A stretch of DNA of 64,000 bases, taken from NCBI RefSeq assembly GCF_012349115.1, contig NZ_PQIG01000057.1, positions 1 through 64,000 on the forward strand. Direction: 5' to 3'. Both the position numbers and the translations under genes were made by a program. Under the pieces are notes generated by a model, which worked only from the letters and a program-made list of their open reading frames with translations, did no database searches and was not told the DNA's origin. Positions within the stretch are counted from its first letter, which is position 1. Each line of letters starts with the position of its first letter. Source of the stretch: Rhizobium ruizarguesonis (GTDB lineage Bacteria > Pseudomonadota > Alphaproteobacteria > Rhizobiales > Rhizobiaceae). Of the stretch, positions 16,205-24,044 are shown piece after piece.

Positions 16205-16651
16205 TCAGGCGGCGAGATGCCGCTCGATCTCGTCGACCGGCATATTGGTATAGTCCTTCGCCACTTCCGCGGTGATCATCGCCTGCGTATCGGCGCGGAG
16301 TGCGGGCCGCAGGGCGCCAAGCGCCTTCGGCGGTGCAACGAGGACGATGCGACGGGCATTCTTTTCCTGCACCAACTCGTCGAGCTTCTCCGCCACATGT
16401 TTCAGAAATTCGACTTCGGCCTGATCCTGCCAACTGGTCTCCTCGACAGCGCTGCCGCTGAGTCCGTCTGCAGCATGGGTTCGGCCAGGCTTATCGGCGC
16501 CAATCTCGCGATCCGGCGCGCTCGGCTGCGTCAGGGTTTCCAGCACCTTCAGGTTCACCAGTTGGGCATCGCCGGCATTCTGCATGATCAGAGCCTTGGC
16601 TCCATCGCAGACCACGACCCATGATTCCCAAGGGATTTTGACATCAGTCAT
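16205..16651 (-). CDS. Host attachment protein family
   Basis: A 148-residue cytosolic protein that begins MTDVKIPWESWVVVCDGAKA and carries LVAPPKALGALRPALRAD and a closing KDYTNMPVDEIERHLA, the pattern of the family named after an Agrobacterium gene required for attachment to host cells (related to RtcR/eRF1-like folds). A longer frame to 16720 is rejected because GAGGAG stands six bases before the ATG at 16651. The middle is hydrophilic (about residues 35-75, with DREIGADKPGRTHAADGLSG). The true molecular role of the family is not known. Confidence 0.85.
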   Translation of the reverse strand: MTDVKIPWESWVVVCDGAKALIMQNAGDAQLVNLKVLETLTQPSAPDREIGADKPGRTHAADGLSGSAVEETSWQDQAEVEFLKHVAEKLDELVQEKNARRIVLVAPPKALGALRPALRADTQAMITAEVAKDYTNMPVDEIERHLAA

Positions 16652-16813
16652 CTTCAACTCCTCGCTGTCGTCATTCGAAGCGCGCCGTGCTTCATCGATC
16701 AAGGCACAACGCTCGGCCATTGAAAGAGTTCGGGAAAATTGCGCCGAAATCGAACGGGGCGGCGATCCGGCCGGCCTTTGCTGCGTAGAAAGGCCAAGTT
16801 CGGGAGATTGACG

Positions 16814-17215
16814 ATGAAGACATCACTGCTCGCCTATGCCGGCACCTTTCTCACCCTTCTCATCTGCGACGGGATATGGCTCGGCCTCATCGCCCGCAAC
16901 TTCTATCGCGACCAGTTGGGAGCGCTGATGCTGCCTTCACCCAATCTGGCGGTCGCCGCTCTGTTCTACCTGTTCTTCGCCGTCGCGGTGGTTGTGCTTG
17001 CCGTGCTGCCGGCGCTGTCGGCGGGCTCGATTGCCACCGCGTTTCTTCATGGTGCCATTCTGGGACTGGCGGCCTATGGCACTTATGACATCACCAATCT
17101 CGCCACGCTTCGCAACTGGCCACTCGCCATGAGCCTGGTCGACATGGCCTGGGGCACGCTGCTGACGGCGCTGACCGCCGCCGGCGGATATCTCGCCGTC
17201 AGATTTTTCGGCTGA
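16814..17215 (+). CDS. DUF2177 family membrane protein
   Basis: A 133-residue protein with four hydrophobic segments: about residues 5-25 (LAYAGTFLTLLICDGIWLGL), 45-65, 70-92 and 112-132. Conserved family pieces are the opening D-x-IWLG, the P-S-x-x-A region and the pair YGTYDITNLATLRNWP and DMAWGTLL. GGGAG stands before the ATG. DUF2177 proteins are inner-membrane proteins without a known function. No operon partner is evident. Confidence 0.85.
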   Translation: MKTSLLAYAGTFLTLLICDGIWLGLIARNFYRDQLGALMLPSPNLAVAALFYLFFAVAVVVLAVLPALSAGSIATAFLHGAILGLAAYGTYDITNLATLRNWPLAMSLVDMAWGTLLTALTAAGGYLAVRFFG

Positions 17216-17225
17216 AACGGGAGCC

Positions 17226-17335
17226 TCCTGTATCATTCCTTAAACCGGAATGGAATTCAGGAATTATGCAGCAGTTCAAACCGTTACAGTATGCTTTGCG
17301 GCTCTCGAAAAGACGGCGCCGCTGTAGGAGATGAA
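17226..17335. repeat. RIME-like intergenic repeat (family A, copy 3, diverged)
   Basis: Holds CAGGAATTATGCAGCAGTTC and, to its left, a decayed counter-arm CATTCCTTAAACCGGAATG; on the right comes ACAGTATGCTTTGCGGCTCT and GACGGCGCCGCTGTAGG. The first block corresponds to the ATTATGCAG palindrome of copies 1 and 2, the second to their GCG-CGTC block. Confidence 0.55.
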
Positions 17336-17413
17336 AGCCGCGTCCCAATAATGAACATCTGGGCGTCCCGCTTGGGAACAAAATTTGAACTCGTTAAAAT
17401 TGTAATTTTATAT

Positions 17414-17435
17414 TTGACGAATGTGCAAAACATTC
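17414..17435. promoter_or_regulatory. Operator-like dyad in the AT-rich region before the second PilZ-like gene
   Basis: TTGACG (17414-17419) is followed at once by GAATGT-GCAAA-ACATTC, a perfect 6-bp inverted repeat (17419-17435) in a markedly AT-rich stretch. The arrangement looks like a -35 box overlapped by a repressor or activator site, 80 bases before the ATG at 17515. No -10 box stands out. Confidence 0.35.
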
Positions 17436-17514
17436 ATGTGACCTTGGTTGGAGCAAGACCCCAGCTTGAATGAAATCAAGACCCAAAATGTGCCCTGTCT
17501 GACGGAGAATGTGA

Positions 17515-17916
17515 ATGACTATGCTCCGCGCTACACACCTTGCCACGGTCAAGTCCGCTGTCTACGACCTGCGCTGGGAAGAATTCAGCGTCAAACGGCC
17601 AGCCCGCATCGTCGCCGTCCGGCCGTGCCTCACAGGCGTCTCCATGCGAAGCGCCGAGATCATCGATATCTCCCAGGGCGGCGCCACCTTCATCGTCTCG
17701 ACCACAGCCGGTCTGCCGAAGCATTATTATCTCAACATTCTCGGCCTCGCCTATCGCATCGGATGTGCCGAGGTCTATCGCCATAAGGAACGCATCGGGG
17801 TGCGGTTCATCAACATCATGGACCCCGAGGTTCTGCGCCGCGTCGTGCGCACCGATTTCCTTGTCGGCAACATGGAAGCAATCGCCGCCCGACGCGCGCC
17901 GATCTTCCGCGCGTGA
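17515..17916 (+). CDS. PilZ-like small protein
   Basis: A 133-residue protein with RPARIVAVRPCLTGVSMRSA, then EIIDISQGGATFIVST, which fits the PilZ signature D/N-x-S-x-x-G followed by a beta strand, and HYYLNILGLAYRIGCAEVYR plus RIGVRFINI. PilZ domains bind cyclic di-GMP and act in motility or exopolysaccharide control; here the N-terminal basic residues could supply the RxxxR element. GGAG stands ten bases before the ATG. It is a paralogue of the gene at 14581-14913. The mobile partner is not visible from the context. Confidence 0.75.
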   Translation: MTMLRATHLATVKSAVYDLRWEEFSVKRPARIVAVRPCLTGVSMRSAEIIDISQGGATFIVSTTAGLPKHYYLNILGLAYRIGCAEVYRHKERIGVRFINIMDPEVLRRVVRTDFLVGNMEAIAARRAPIFRA

Positions 17917-18020
17917 ACCGGCCCATAACAGGCTTATTGCAGAAATAATCTTGCTTGCGTTGGCCGTGCCCGGGCCTATTGTTGCGCCGATTGTCAATAT
18001 GTCCGGGAAACTGCCTTCGC

Positions 18021-19136
18021 ATGTCCGCCTTTTCGCGCTTCACACCTCTTGCCAGCGCCCTGCCCTCAACAGTTCCCTTCGTCGGTCCCGAGGCCATCGA
18101 GCGCCAGCGGGGACTTGCCGTTTCGGCGCGCATCGGCGCCAATGAGAACGGCTTCGGCCCCGCGCCTTCCGTGTTTGCCGCGATGCGCGAGGAGGCCGGC
18201 AATATCTGGAAATACAATGATCCGGAGAATTTCGCGCTCAGGGAAGCGCTTGCCGCCCATCTCGGCGTCTCGGCCGCCAATATCGCTATCGGCAGCGGCA
18301 TCGACGAATTGCTCGGCCAGATCGTCCGGCTGGTGATCGAACCGGGGGCGCCCGTCGTCACCTCTCTCGGCGCTTATCCAACCTTCAACTTCCATGTCGC
18401 CGGTTTCGGCGGCCGGCTGGTGACCGTTCCCTACGCAAACGACCGCGAGGATCTCGACGGTCTGCTCGATGCCGTAAAGCGCGAGAACGCACCGCTCATC
18501 TATTTCGCCAATCCTGACAATCCGATGGGAAGCTGGTGGGATGCCGACAGCATCGTCGCTTTCGCCCGGGCGCTGCCCGAGACGACGCTGATGGTGCTCG
18601 ACGAGGCCTACAGCGAGACGGGACCGGCAGATTCGCTGCCGTCGATCTCTTCGCTCATCGACCTGCCGAACGTCGTTCGCACCCGCACCTTCTCCAAGGC
18701 CTACGGACTTGCCGGCTCGCGCACCGGCTACGCGATCTCGACCGCAGGCACGGCGCAGGCCTTCGACAAGATCCGCAACCATTTCGGCATGAACCGGCTG
18801 GCGACGGCAGCAGCGCTCGCGGCGCTGAAGGACCAGGTCTATCTCGTCGAGGTGGTCGGGAAAATCCATGCGGCGCGGGAGCGGATCGGCGCCATCGCCC
18901 GGGCGAACGGCCTCGTCCCCCTGCCCTCGGCAACAAATTTCGTGGCGATCGACACAGGGCGCGACGGCACTTATGCGCGGTCGATCGTCGACGGCCTGAT
19001 AGAGCACGGCGTCTTCATCCGCATGCCTGGTGTGGCGCCCCTCAACCGCTGCATCCGCATCAGCGTCGGGCCGGAGGCGGATATGGCGCTGCTCGAACAG
19101 GCTCTGCCGCAGGTTCTGAAAAAGATCGGCCGATAA
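18021..19136 (+). CDS. Histidinol-phosphate aminotransferase-like PLP enzyme
   Basis: A 371-residue fold-type I aminotransferase. The PLP-lysine motif is TFSKAYGLAGSRTGYA at about residues 230-245; NPDNPMGSWWDAD carries the conserved N-P-N-x-P-x-G element, and VLDEAYSETGP the PLP-binding Asp and Tyr. The N-terminal ARIGANENGFGPAPS is the HisC-type opening. It probably transaminates an imidazole or aromatic amino acid; as the gene is isolated from his genes, it may be a secondary paralogue. The ATG at 18021 gives a normal length; an upstream extension overlaps no conserved sequence. Confidence 0.85.
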   Translation: MSAFSRFTPLASALPSTVPFVGPEAIERQRGLAVSARIGANENGFGPAPSVFAAMREEAGNIWKYNDPENFALREALAAHLGVSAANIAIGSGIDELLGQIVRLVIEPGAPVVTSLGAYPTFNFHVAGFGGRLVTVPYANDREDLDGLLDAVKRENAPLIYFANPDNPMGSWWDADSIVAFARALPETTLMVLDEAYSETGPADSLPSISSLIDLPNVVRTRTFSKAYGLAGSRTGYAISTAGTAQAFDKIRNHFGMNRLATAAALAALKDQVYLVEVVGKIHAARERIGAIARANGLVPLPSATNFVAIDTGRDGTYARSIVDGLIEHGVFIRMPGVAPLNRCIRISVGPEADMALLEQALPQVLKKIGR

Positions 19137-19140
19137 ACGG

Positions 19141-19182
19141 AAGAACCGCGGCCGGTGGAGGAAATCCGGTCGCGGTTCTCTT
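19141..19182 (+). terminator. Terminator-like hairpin after the aminotransferase gene
   Basis: AGAACCGCGGCCGG and CCGGTCGCGGTTCT pair over 13 of 14 positions around a 10-base loop, a few bases after the stop codon, followed by CTTCTCCC rather than a pure T run. Confidence 0.65.
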
Positions 19183-19276
19183 CTCCCGGCGTCGGCCCCG
19201 TCCAAGGCGCCCCGCCAGCCCCCTCTTTTTGAGGTTGTTATTGCTGTTCTTGTCGAATTCCTGATCGGAGACGGTG

Positions 19277-19405
19277 TTAGAGCGGTTCAGCTTTTCACGA
19301 AAACGCAGAATCGCTCTAACTTTTTGTTTTTACGCGATTCCCGGCAAAAGCGCTTCGCGCTTTGCCCTGGGAAACCGCTTCGCACTTTTCCTGGAATTGC
19401 TCTAG
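19277..19405. repeat. Palindromic intergenic repeat (family B, copy 3, extended)
   Basis: TTAGAGCGGTTCAGCTTTTC, AGAATCGCTCTAAC, GTTTTTACGCGATTCCCGGC, two AGCGCTTCGCG-type blocks and CACTTTTCCTGGAATTGCTC. It is a longer version of the unit at 16119-16204, with an internal tandem of the AAACCGCTTCGCACTTT motif. It abuts the stop codon of the Sel1 gene at 19402. Confidence 0.7.
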
Positions 19406-19668
19406 TGAACCGTCATCCACTCGCGGGCGGCGCGCAGCGCTGCCACGAGCTGCATCTTGTCCATGGCGGCGGCCACGTCGGCACGAAGCTCGGCGGCGCG
19501 ATCGTTGCCCTTGATTGCGGCGATGTTCAGCCATTTGTGGGCTGCGACGAGATCGACTTCGCAGCCGCGGCCGGTCGCATACATCAGACCCATTTCACAG
19601 AAGACATCGGCGCTGTTGTCGCCACCCATGGTGGCCGTTTCAGCATTGTGCATTTCAAAGCGTGCCAT
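19402..19668 (-). CDS. Sel1-repeat small protein
   Basis: An 88-residue protein. Residues 22-57 form one Sel1-type helical repeat, VFCEMGLMYATGRGCEVDLV followed by AAHKWLNIAAIKGNDRAAEL, and the remaining ADVAAAMDKMQLVAALRAA fits a second truncated helix pair. Such repeats mediate protein contacts. AGGGAT is visible before the ATG. There is no signal peptide, so it is likely cytosolic. Partner unknown. Confidence 0.75.
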   Translation of the reverse strand: MARFEMHNAETATMGGDNSADVFCEMGLMYATGRGCEVDLVAAHKWLNIAAIKGNDRAAELRADVAAAMDKMQLVAALRAAREWMTVH

Positions 19669-20109
19669 CGGTTTTATCCCTGTTAGCCTGTTTATGACTT
19701 ACCCTGTTTTACCTCTGGGCCTTGCCGTCTATCGCGGCTTGCGGCCCTTGCGGTCCGGCGGGTTTGCCCCGCTCGTTTGATGGCTTCACTATGCCAAGCG
19801 GCCTTCAAAAAACGCCTAAAATGCATGATTAATTCTAGACAAACAAAGTGCAAATGCTTGGTAAATTTGGATTTTTGTTAAACATCAGATTCCTTGCGAA
19901 TTAAGGATTTTCGCTCGAAGTTTACGAAAGATTCAGATTTGAAAATAAACGGATCATTCATCATGAAATCAGCAGGCGATATCTTTACAAGCTCGCCGCA
20001 TGGCTTTTTTCTCCCCTTTCACCCGATCCGCAGAACAGCGATCGGCTTATTTACCTTTACGTTCGCGTCAGTTATTTTCGCGACGATCAAGGCCATCATG
20101 GAGGAAAAG
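19669..20109. other. Intergenic stretch, AT-rich, no clear gene
   Basis: About 440 bases between the divergent Sel1 and DUF2147 genes. The centre (19800-19960) is strongly AT-rich for this genome (TTGGTAAATTTGGATTTTTG and similar). A short frame from 19894 reads into the DUF2147 gene but lacks a ribosome-binding site and likeness, so I regard it as leader. Left part near 19720-19790 has GC-rich inverted segments (GCGGCTTGCGGCCCTTGCGG) of unclear nature. Confidence 0.4.
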
Positions 20110-20448
20110 ATGATCCGCAGCTTCGTTCTCGCCAGCATTATTGCAGTGATCGCGGGTATCGCGCATGCCGAGGAGCCGATCGTCGGCAACTGGAAGACGG
20201 CCGCCGGCGATACGGCGGTGATCGCATCCTGCGGCGGCAGTTATTGCGTGACGCTGAAGACCGGCAAATATGCCGGCCGAAAGATCGGCACGCTTGCGGG
20301 AACCGGCGGCAGCTATGCCGGTGAGATCACCGACCCGGCCGCCGAGAAGACCTATAGCGGCGCAGGCAAGGTTTCCGGCAATTCGCTGAGGATGCAGGGC
20401 TGTGTGATGAAGGTCCTCTGCAAGTCGCAGACCTGGACGCGGCTCTGA
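20110..20448 (+). CDS. DUF2147 secreted protein
   Basis: A 112-residue exported protein. A signal peptide, MIRSFVLASIIAVIAGIAHA, ends in a good cleavage site before EEPIVGNWKT. The mature part follows the DUF2147 pattern: GNWKTAAGDTAVIASCGGSY, CVTLKTGKYAGRKIGTL, and the closing MQGCVMKVLCKSQTW, with four cysteines that may form disulphides. Such periplasmic lipocalin-like proteins have no firmly known role. GGAGG lies five bases before the ATG at 20110, so the alternative ATG at 20098 (inside the ribosome-binding site) is rejected. Confidence 0.85.
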   Translation: MIRSFVLASIIAVIAGIAHAEEPIVGNWKTAAGDTAVIASCGGSYCVTLKTGKYAGRKIGTLAGTGGSYAGEITDPAAEKTYSGAGKVSGNSLRMQGCVMKVLCKSQTWTRL

Positions 20449-20723
20449 GGCCATAGGGCGCCTGCGCAACGATCTCAAATGCAGAAGCATGCCGACGACG
20501 CGGCGGCATGCTTCGAAGCCCCTTGCGGCCACTCCTCCGCTACGCCATCCGGCGAAGTCGAATGGTGTCGAACTCCCCCGGCGAACCATTCCTCATCCTC
20601 TTCGCAACCTGGCCGAGCCTGTCCGGCAAGCTGAACGGCGGATGAACCGGTATCTCAGCACTCGTTCAGCCGTCGCATGCCAAAACTCTTCTCACGATAG
20701 AGTTGCGTATCGGGGACAAGGGG

Positions 20724-20903
20724 ATGAACATCTATATTCTGGCAAGACGCTTTAGCATCATCACGCTGTTTGCGGCGATCTTCGCGATCACGTTTTCGGC
20801 AGTCGTGGTGCATAATGGCGGCGGCGGCGCACAGTCGCATTTCGGGGCAAGCTACACCTGCCTGGAGAGAAACGGTACCTTCTGCGCGCCTACGGTGCGG
20901 TGA
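20724..20903 (+). CDS. Hypothetical small exported or membrane protein
   Basis: A 59-residue protein beginning MNIYILARRFSIITLFAAIF, with one hydrophobic segment over about residues 10-30 and a short tail containing two cysteines (YTCLERNGTFC). GGGGACAAGGGG precedes the ATG. It could be a signal peptide with a short mature part or a single-pass membrane protein. I do not recognise the family. Confidence 0.5.
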   Translation: MNIYILARRFSIITLFAAIFAITFSAVVVHNGGGGAQSHFGASYTCLERNGTFCAPTVR

Positions 20904-20992
20904 CTAAAGCGCATCGTGCGATGCGCTTTAAGTCTTTGGTTTATGCATGTCGTTATCCCAAAACGGCTGCGCACTTTTGGGCGACAGGCATT
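20904..20992. repeat. Palindromic intergenic repeat (family C)
   Basis: AAAGCGCATCG-TG-CGATGCGCTTT is a perfect 11-bp inverted repeat (about 20905-20930) directly after the stop codon; it is followed by GCATGTCGTTATCCCAAAAC and GGCTGCGCACTTTTGGGCGA, whose ends pair as TGTCG/CGACA. I recognise this as a very common rhizobial intergenic unit. The first part may act as a terminator. Confidence 0.7.
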
Positions 20993-21044
20993 CGCACCAG
21001 ACAGGCAAGAGGATAAAAAATCGGAATCCGCCGGCGCGCGTCGT

Positions 21045-21072
21045 TTGCTTGTCAAAAACAACTCTCTATAAT
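21045..21072 (+). promoter_or_regulatory. Promoter of amn, predicted to give a leaderless mRNA
   Basis: TTGCTT (21045-21050) and a perfect TATAAT (21067-21072) are 16 bases apart. The transcription start expected 6-8 bases after TATAAT falls on the ATG at 21078. No Shine-Dalgarno-like sequence exists in the 30 bases before that ATG. Together this predicts a leaderless transcript. Confidence 0.55.
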
Positions 21073-21077
21073 GCGTC

Positions 21078-22580
21078 ATGAACAAACGAATCTCCCCTTT
21101 GTCGCCCCTCGACATATCCTCTCCACCACCTTTCCAGCCGCAGAGCTTTGATGATCCCGCCAAGGCCGTCGAGACGCTGACGGCGCTTTACGAGCGCAAT
21201 ACCGCGTTCCTCATCCAGAGCTTCGCCGAACTTGCGCAGGGCGCTCCGATCTCCTCCCGCTACCGCGCTTTCTATCCGCAGGTCAGCATCGAGACGACAA
21301 GTTTCGGCCATGTCGATTCGCGGCTTTCCTATGGTCATGTCACGGCACCCGGCATCTATACGACGACTGTCACCCGTCCGAAGCTCTTCAAGCATTACCT
21401 GAACGAGCAGCTGGCGCTCTTGATGAAGAGCCATAATATTCCTGTCATCGTCTCGGAATCGACGACGCCGATCCCCTTGCACTTCGCCTTTGGCGAAGGT
21501 GCTCATGTGGAAGCATCGACCAACGCATTCGTCGACATTCCGATGCGCGATATCTTCGACACGCCCGACCTCAACACCACCGACGACGAGATCGCCAATG
21601 GCGAATATATCCCGCCGCCGGGAGAGCCCTCGCCGCTCGCGCCGTTCACCGCGCAACGCATCGACTATTCGCTCGCCCGATTGTCGCATTATACGGCGAC
21701 GCATGCCGAGCATTTCCAGAATTTCGTGCTGTTTACGAACTACCAGTTCTATATCGACGAATTCTGCAGCTGGGCGCGCAAGCTGATGGCGGAGGACAGC
21801 GACGGCTATACCGCCTTCGTCGAGCCCGGCAATGTCGTCACCCTTCCCGGCTCGAACGCGCCGGAAACGGATGCTGCCCTCGCCCGCCTGCCGCAGATGC
21901 CGGCCTATCATCTGAAGAAGAAGGGCCATGCCGGGATCACCATGATCAATATCGGCGTCGGCCCCTCCAACGCCAAGACGATCACCGACCACGTCGCGGT
22001 TCTGCGCCCGCATGCCTGGCTGATGCTCGGCCACTGCGCCGGTCTTCGCAACAGTCAGCGGCTCGGTGATTATGTTCTCGCCCATGCCTATATGCGCGAG
22101 GATCATGTTCTCGACGACGACCTGCCGATCTGGGTGCCGATCCCGGCGCTGGCCGAAGTGCAGGTGGCGCTGGAAGCCGCCGTTGCCGAAATCACCGGCT
22201 ATGAGGGTTTCGAGCTGAAGCGCATCATGCGCACCGGAACCGTCGGCACGATCGATAATCGCAACTGGGAACTGCGCGACCAGCGCGGGCCGGTGAAGCG
22301 GCTCTCCCAGGCGCGCGCAATCGCGCTCGACATGGAATCGGCAACGATTGCCGCCAACGGCTTCCGCTTCCGCGTGCCCTATGGCACGCTGCTCTGCGTC
22401 TCCGACAAGCCGCTGCACGGCGAATTGAAACTGCCGGGCATGGCGACGGCCTTCTACCGCACGCAGGTCAACCAGCATCTGCAGATCGGCATCCGCGCCG
22501 TCCAGAAGCTTGCCGCCATGCCGAAGGAAGCGCTGCATTCACGCAAGCTGCGCAGCTTCTTCGAAACGGCGTTTCAATAA
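21078..22580 (+). CDS. amn: AMP nucleosidase
   Basis: A 500-residue enzyme that splits AMP into adenine and ribose 5-phosphate, a purine salvage and adenylate-balance enzyme in the cytosol. The N-terminal half is the AMP-nucleosidase-specific domain (SRYRAFYPQVSIETTSFGHV); the C-terminal half is the nucleoside-phosphorylase fold with ITMINIGVGPSNAKTITDHV, HAWLMLGHCAGLRNSQRLGD, DLPIWVPIPALAEVQVALEA and ALDMESATIAANGFRFRVPY, where the MESA motif is the nucleoside-binding site. Length is typical. It is flanked by a leaderless-type promoter and a GC-rich terminator-like hairpin (22588-22618). Confidence 0.93.
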   Translation: MNKRISPLSPLDISSPPPFQPQSFDDPAKAVETLTALYERNTAFLIQSFAELAQGAPISSRYRAFYPQVSIETTSFGHVDSRLSYGHVTAPGIYTTTVTRPKLFKHYLNEQLALLMKSHNIPVIVSESTTPIPLHFAFGEGAHVEASTNAFVDIPMRDIFDTPDLNTTDDEIANGEYIPPPGEPSPLAPFTAQRIDYSLARLSHYTATHAEHFQNFVLFTNYQFYIDEFCSWARKLMAEDSDGYTAFVEPGNVVTLPGSNAPETDAALARLPQMPAYHLKKKGHAGITMINIGVGPSNAKTITDHVAVLRPHAWLMLGHCAGLRNSQRLGDYVLAHAYMREDHVLDDDLPIWVPIPALAEVQVALEAAVAEITGYEGFELKRIMRTGTVGTIDNRNWELRDQRGPVKRLSQARAIALDMESATIAANGFRFRVPYGTLLCVSDKPLHGELKLPGMATAFYRTQVNQHLQIGIRAVQKLAAMPKEALHSRKLRSFFETAFQ

Positions 22581-22587
22581 GATATCA

Positions 22588-22618
22588 GGCGCGGCCCGGC
22601 CTTGTCCGCCCGGCCGCG
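22588..22618 (+). terminator. GC-rich hairpin after amn
   Basis: GCGCGGCCCGGC and GCCCGGCCGCGC pair with one mismatch around CTTGTCC, beginning eight bases after the amn stop. There is no T run, so termination is uncertain; it could also serve the leftward small gene that ends at 22627. Confidence 0.5.
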
Positions 22619-22626
22619 CACTGTTC

Positions 22627-22794
22627 TCAAGCGCTTGCGGCAAGCTGCAGCGCTTCGATCAGGCCCGCAAACGCCGCCAGCACGATCACAGTCCTCACCA
22701 GTACCTTTATCACCTCGGCATTCTCAACCGGCGGCATCGTGCGTGCGCCCCGTGTGACGATCAGATGTGCTATTCCGATTTCAAACATGCTCAT
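22627..22794 (-). CDS. Small hypothetical membrane protein (55 aa)
   Basis: Read on the minus strand, the frame starts MSMFEIGIAHLIVTRGARTM and ends with the hydrophobic segment VIKVLVRTVIVLAAFAGLIE followed by ALQLAASA. GGAGATGGAGCA gives a good ribosome-binding site just before the ATG at 22794. One membrane span near the C terminus is predicted. It lies between amn and the ECF sigma cluster, and it is divergent from the latter. No family recognised. Confidence 0.45.
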   Translation of the reverse strand: MSMFEIGIAHLIVTRGARTMPPVENAEVIKVLVRTVIVLAAFAGLIEALQLAASA

Positions 22795-22887
22795 TGCTCC
22801 ATCTCCTCGATGTTGTCAGATGAAGCCTTGTCGAGCGCTGCCTCGGCCTTTCGACATTGCGATCGACGAAAAGATATTTTTCTTCCC

Positions 22888-22914
22888 TGTCGAAAAGCGC
22901 CTAGGCTGTTCGTC
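22888..22914 (+). promoter_or_regulatory. ECF42-type promoter of the YciI/sigma operon
   Basis: TGTCGA (22888-22893), a 17-base spacer, and CGTC (22911-22914) stand 36 bases before the first YciI ATG. As I recall, ECF42 sigma factors recognise TGTCGA in the -35 region and a CGA/TC-type -10 element in front of their own DGPF-protein operons, so this site predicts autoregulation by the sigma factor encoded downstream. Confidence 0.6.
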
Positions 22915-22949
22915 CAAGGGCTGTGAAAGCACAGCACGGAGGACAAGGA

Positions 22950-23300
22950 ATGAAATATCTTTGCCAGGTCTGGTTCGACGGCACGGTGCTGTCGGCCATG
23001 TCGCAGGAAGAGAAGAACAAGCTCGATCGGGATTCGCTCGCCTATGACCGCGATCTTGCCGACAGCGGTCATATGATCGTTGCCCAGGCGCTGCAGGCGC
23101 CGCAATCGGCGGTCACGGTTCGTGTGCGCGGTGGCGAGATGTCGGTCACCGACGGTCCCTTTATCGAGACGAAGGAGGCGCTTGGCGGCTTCATTCTGAT
23201 CGACGCCAAGGACCTCAATGACGCGATCCGCGTTGCGGCCGGCATTCCGCTAGCAAAGCTTGGCGCGATCGAGGTTCGCCCCATCCATGAATTCGGCTGA
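22950..23300 (+). CDS. YciI/DGPF-domain protein 1
   Basis: A 116-residue protein of the YciI-like (DGPF) family: MKYLCQVWFDG, then VRVRGGEMSVTDGPFIETKE, with the DGPF motif at about residues 68-71, and LGGFILIDAKDLNDAIRVAA. The fold is a ferredoxin-like alpha/beta dimer. GGAGG stands eight bases before the ATG. First of three tandem paralogues that precede an ECF42-type sigma factor; in this group the DGPF proteins are the usual co-transcribed partners, with unknown biochemical role. Confidence 0.88.
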   Translation: MKYLCQVWFDGTVLSAMSQEEKNKLDRDSLAYDRDLADSGHMIVAQALQAPQSAVTVRVRGGEMSVTDGPFIETKEALGGFILIDAKDLNDAIRVAAGIPLAKLGAIEVRPIHEFG

Positions 23301-23312
23301 GGAGGTGACGCC

Positions 23313-23672
23313 ATGAAGTTTCTGGGCCAGATCTGGTTCGATACCGAAAAGAGCAAGCGGGTTACGCCAGAGGAATGGGAGGCCGTCACCCAAGAATGCA
23401 TCGTCAGCGACGACAGCTGGCGCGAAAGCGGCCATATGTTGAGCGCGCTGGCGCTCTACGAGCCGGAGCAGGCCGTGACGCTCAGGGTTCGCAATAGCAC
23501 CGTTGCCGCGACGGACGGTCCTTTCGCCGAAATCAAGGAGCACCTCGGCGGCTTCGTTGTGATCGAGGCCAGGGATATGGAGGAAGCGAAGGCGATCATT
23601 TCCACCTTCCCGATCCTCAAATATGCATCGATCGAAATCCGGCCCGCCTATTCGATCAAGGATGGGAGATAG
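23313..23672 (+). CDS. YciI/DGPF-domain protein 2
   Basis: A 119-residue paralogue of the preceding gene, 12 bases downstream and with its own GAGGAGGTG site. It keeps the motif as AATDGPFAEIKEHLGGFVVI, while the N-terminal part MKFLGQIWFDTEKSKRVTPE is diverged. Part of the same transcript as its neighbours on grounds of spacing. The family pairs with ECF42 sigma factors; whether the three paralogues form mixed dimers is not known. Confidence 0.88.
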   Translation: MKFLGQIWFDTEKSKRVTPEEWEAVTQECIVSDDSWRESGHMLSALALYEPEQAVTLRVRNSTVAATDGPFAEIKEHLGGFVVIEARDMEEAKAIISTFPILKYASIEIRPAYSIKDGR

Positions 23673-23674
23673 CC

Positions 23675-24034
23675 ATGCGCTTCGTCTGCCTCATCTATAA
23701 TTCCGCCGATACGGACGGCACACTCAGCCAGGTCGAGGGCGATGAGCTTGTCAGGGCGCATTTCCAGTATGACGAGGAACTTCAGCGCAAAGGCATCATG
23801 ATCCATTCCGATGCATTGGAAGGTCCTGACTGTGCCTCTGTGTTGAGGGTGCGCGATGGCACTCTGTCTTCGACCGACGGCCCCTATGTCGAGACCAAGG
23901 AGCATCTGGCCGGCATCTACATCATCGAGGCGGCCGATCTGGAAGATGCACGCAAGGTCGTCGCGGGCATTCCGAGCGTCCGGGTCGGGTCGGTCGAATT
24001 GCGCCCGGTGAGACTGCTCACCCTGCCGCAATGA
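23675..24034 (+). CDS. YciI/DGPF-domain protein 3
   Basis: A 119-residue third paralogue, two bases after the second. The motif is DGPY instead of DGPF (SSTDGPYVETKEHLAGIYII), a conservative change. It starts MRFVCLIYNSADTDGTLSQV and ends LRPVRLLTLPQ. It overlaps nothing and is followed after ten bases by the sigma-factor gene, so the order is three DGPF genes then sigma. Confidence 0.87.
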   Translation: MRFVCLIYNSADTDGTLSQVEGDELVRAHFQYDEELQRKGIMIHSDALEGPDCASVLRVRDGTLSSTDGPYVETKEHLAGIYIIEAADLEDARKVVAGIPSVRVGSVELRPVRLLTLPQ

Positions 24035-24044
24035 GGGTCCACCG

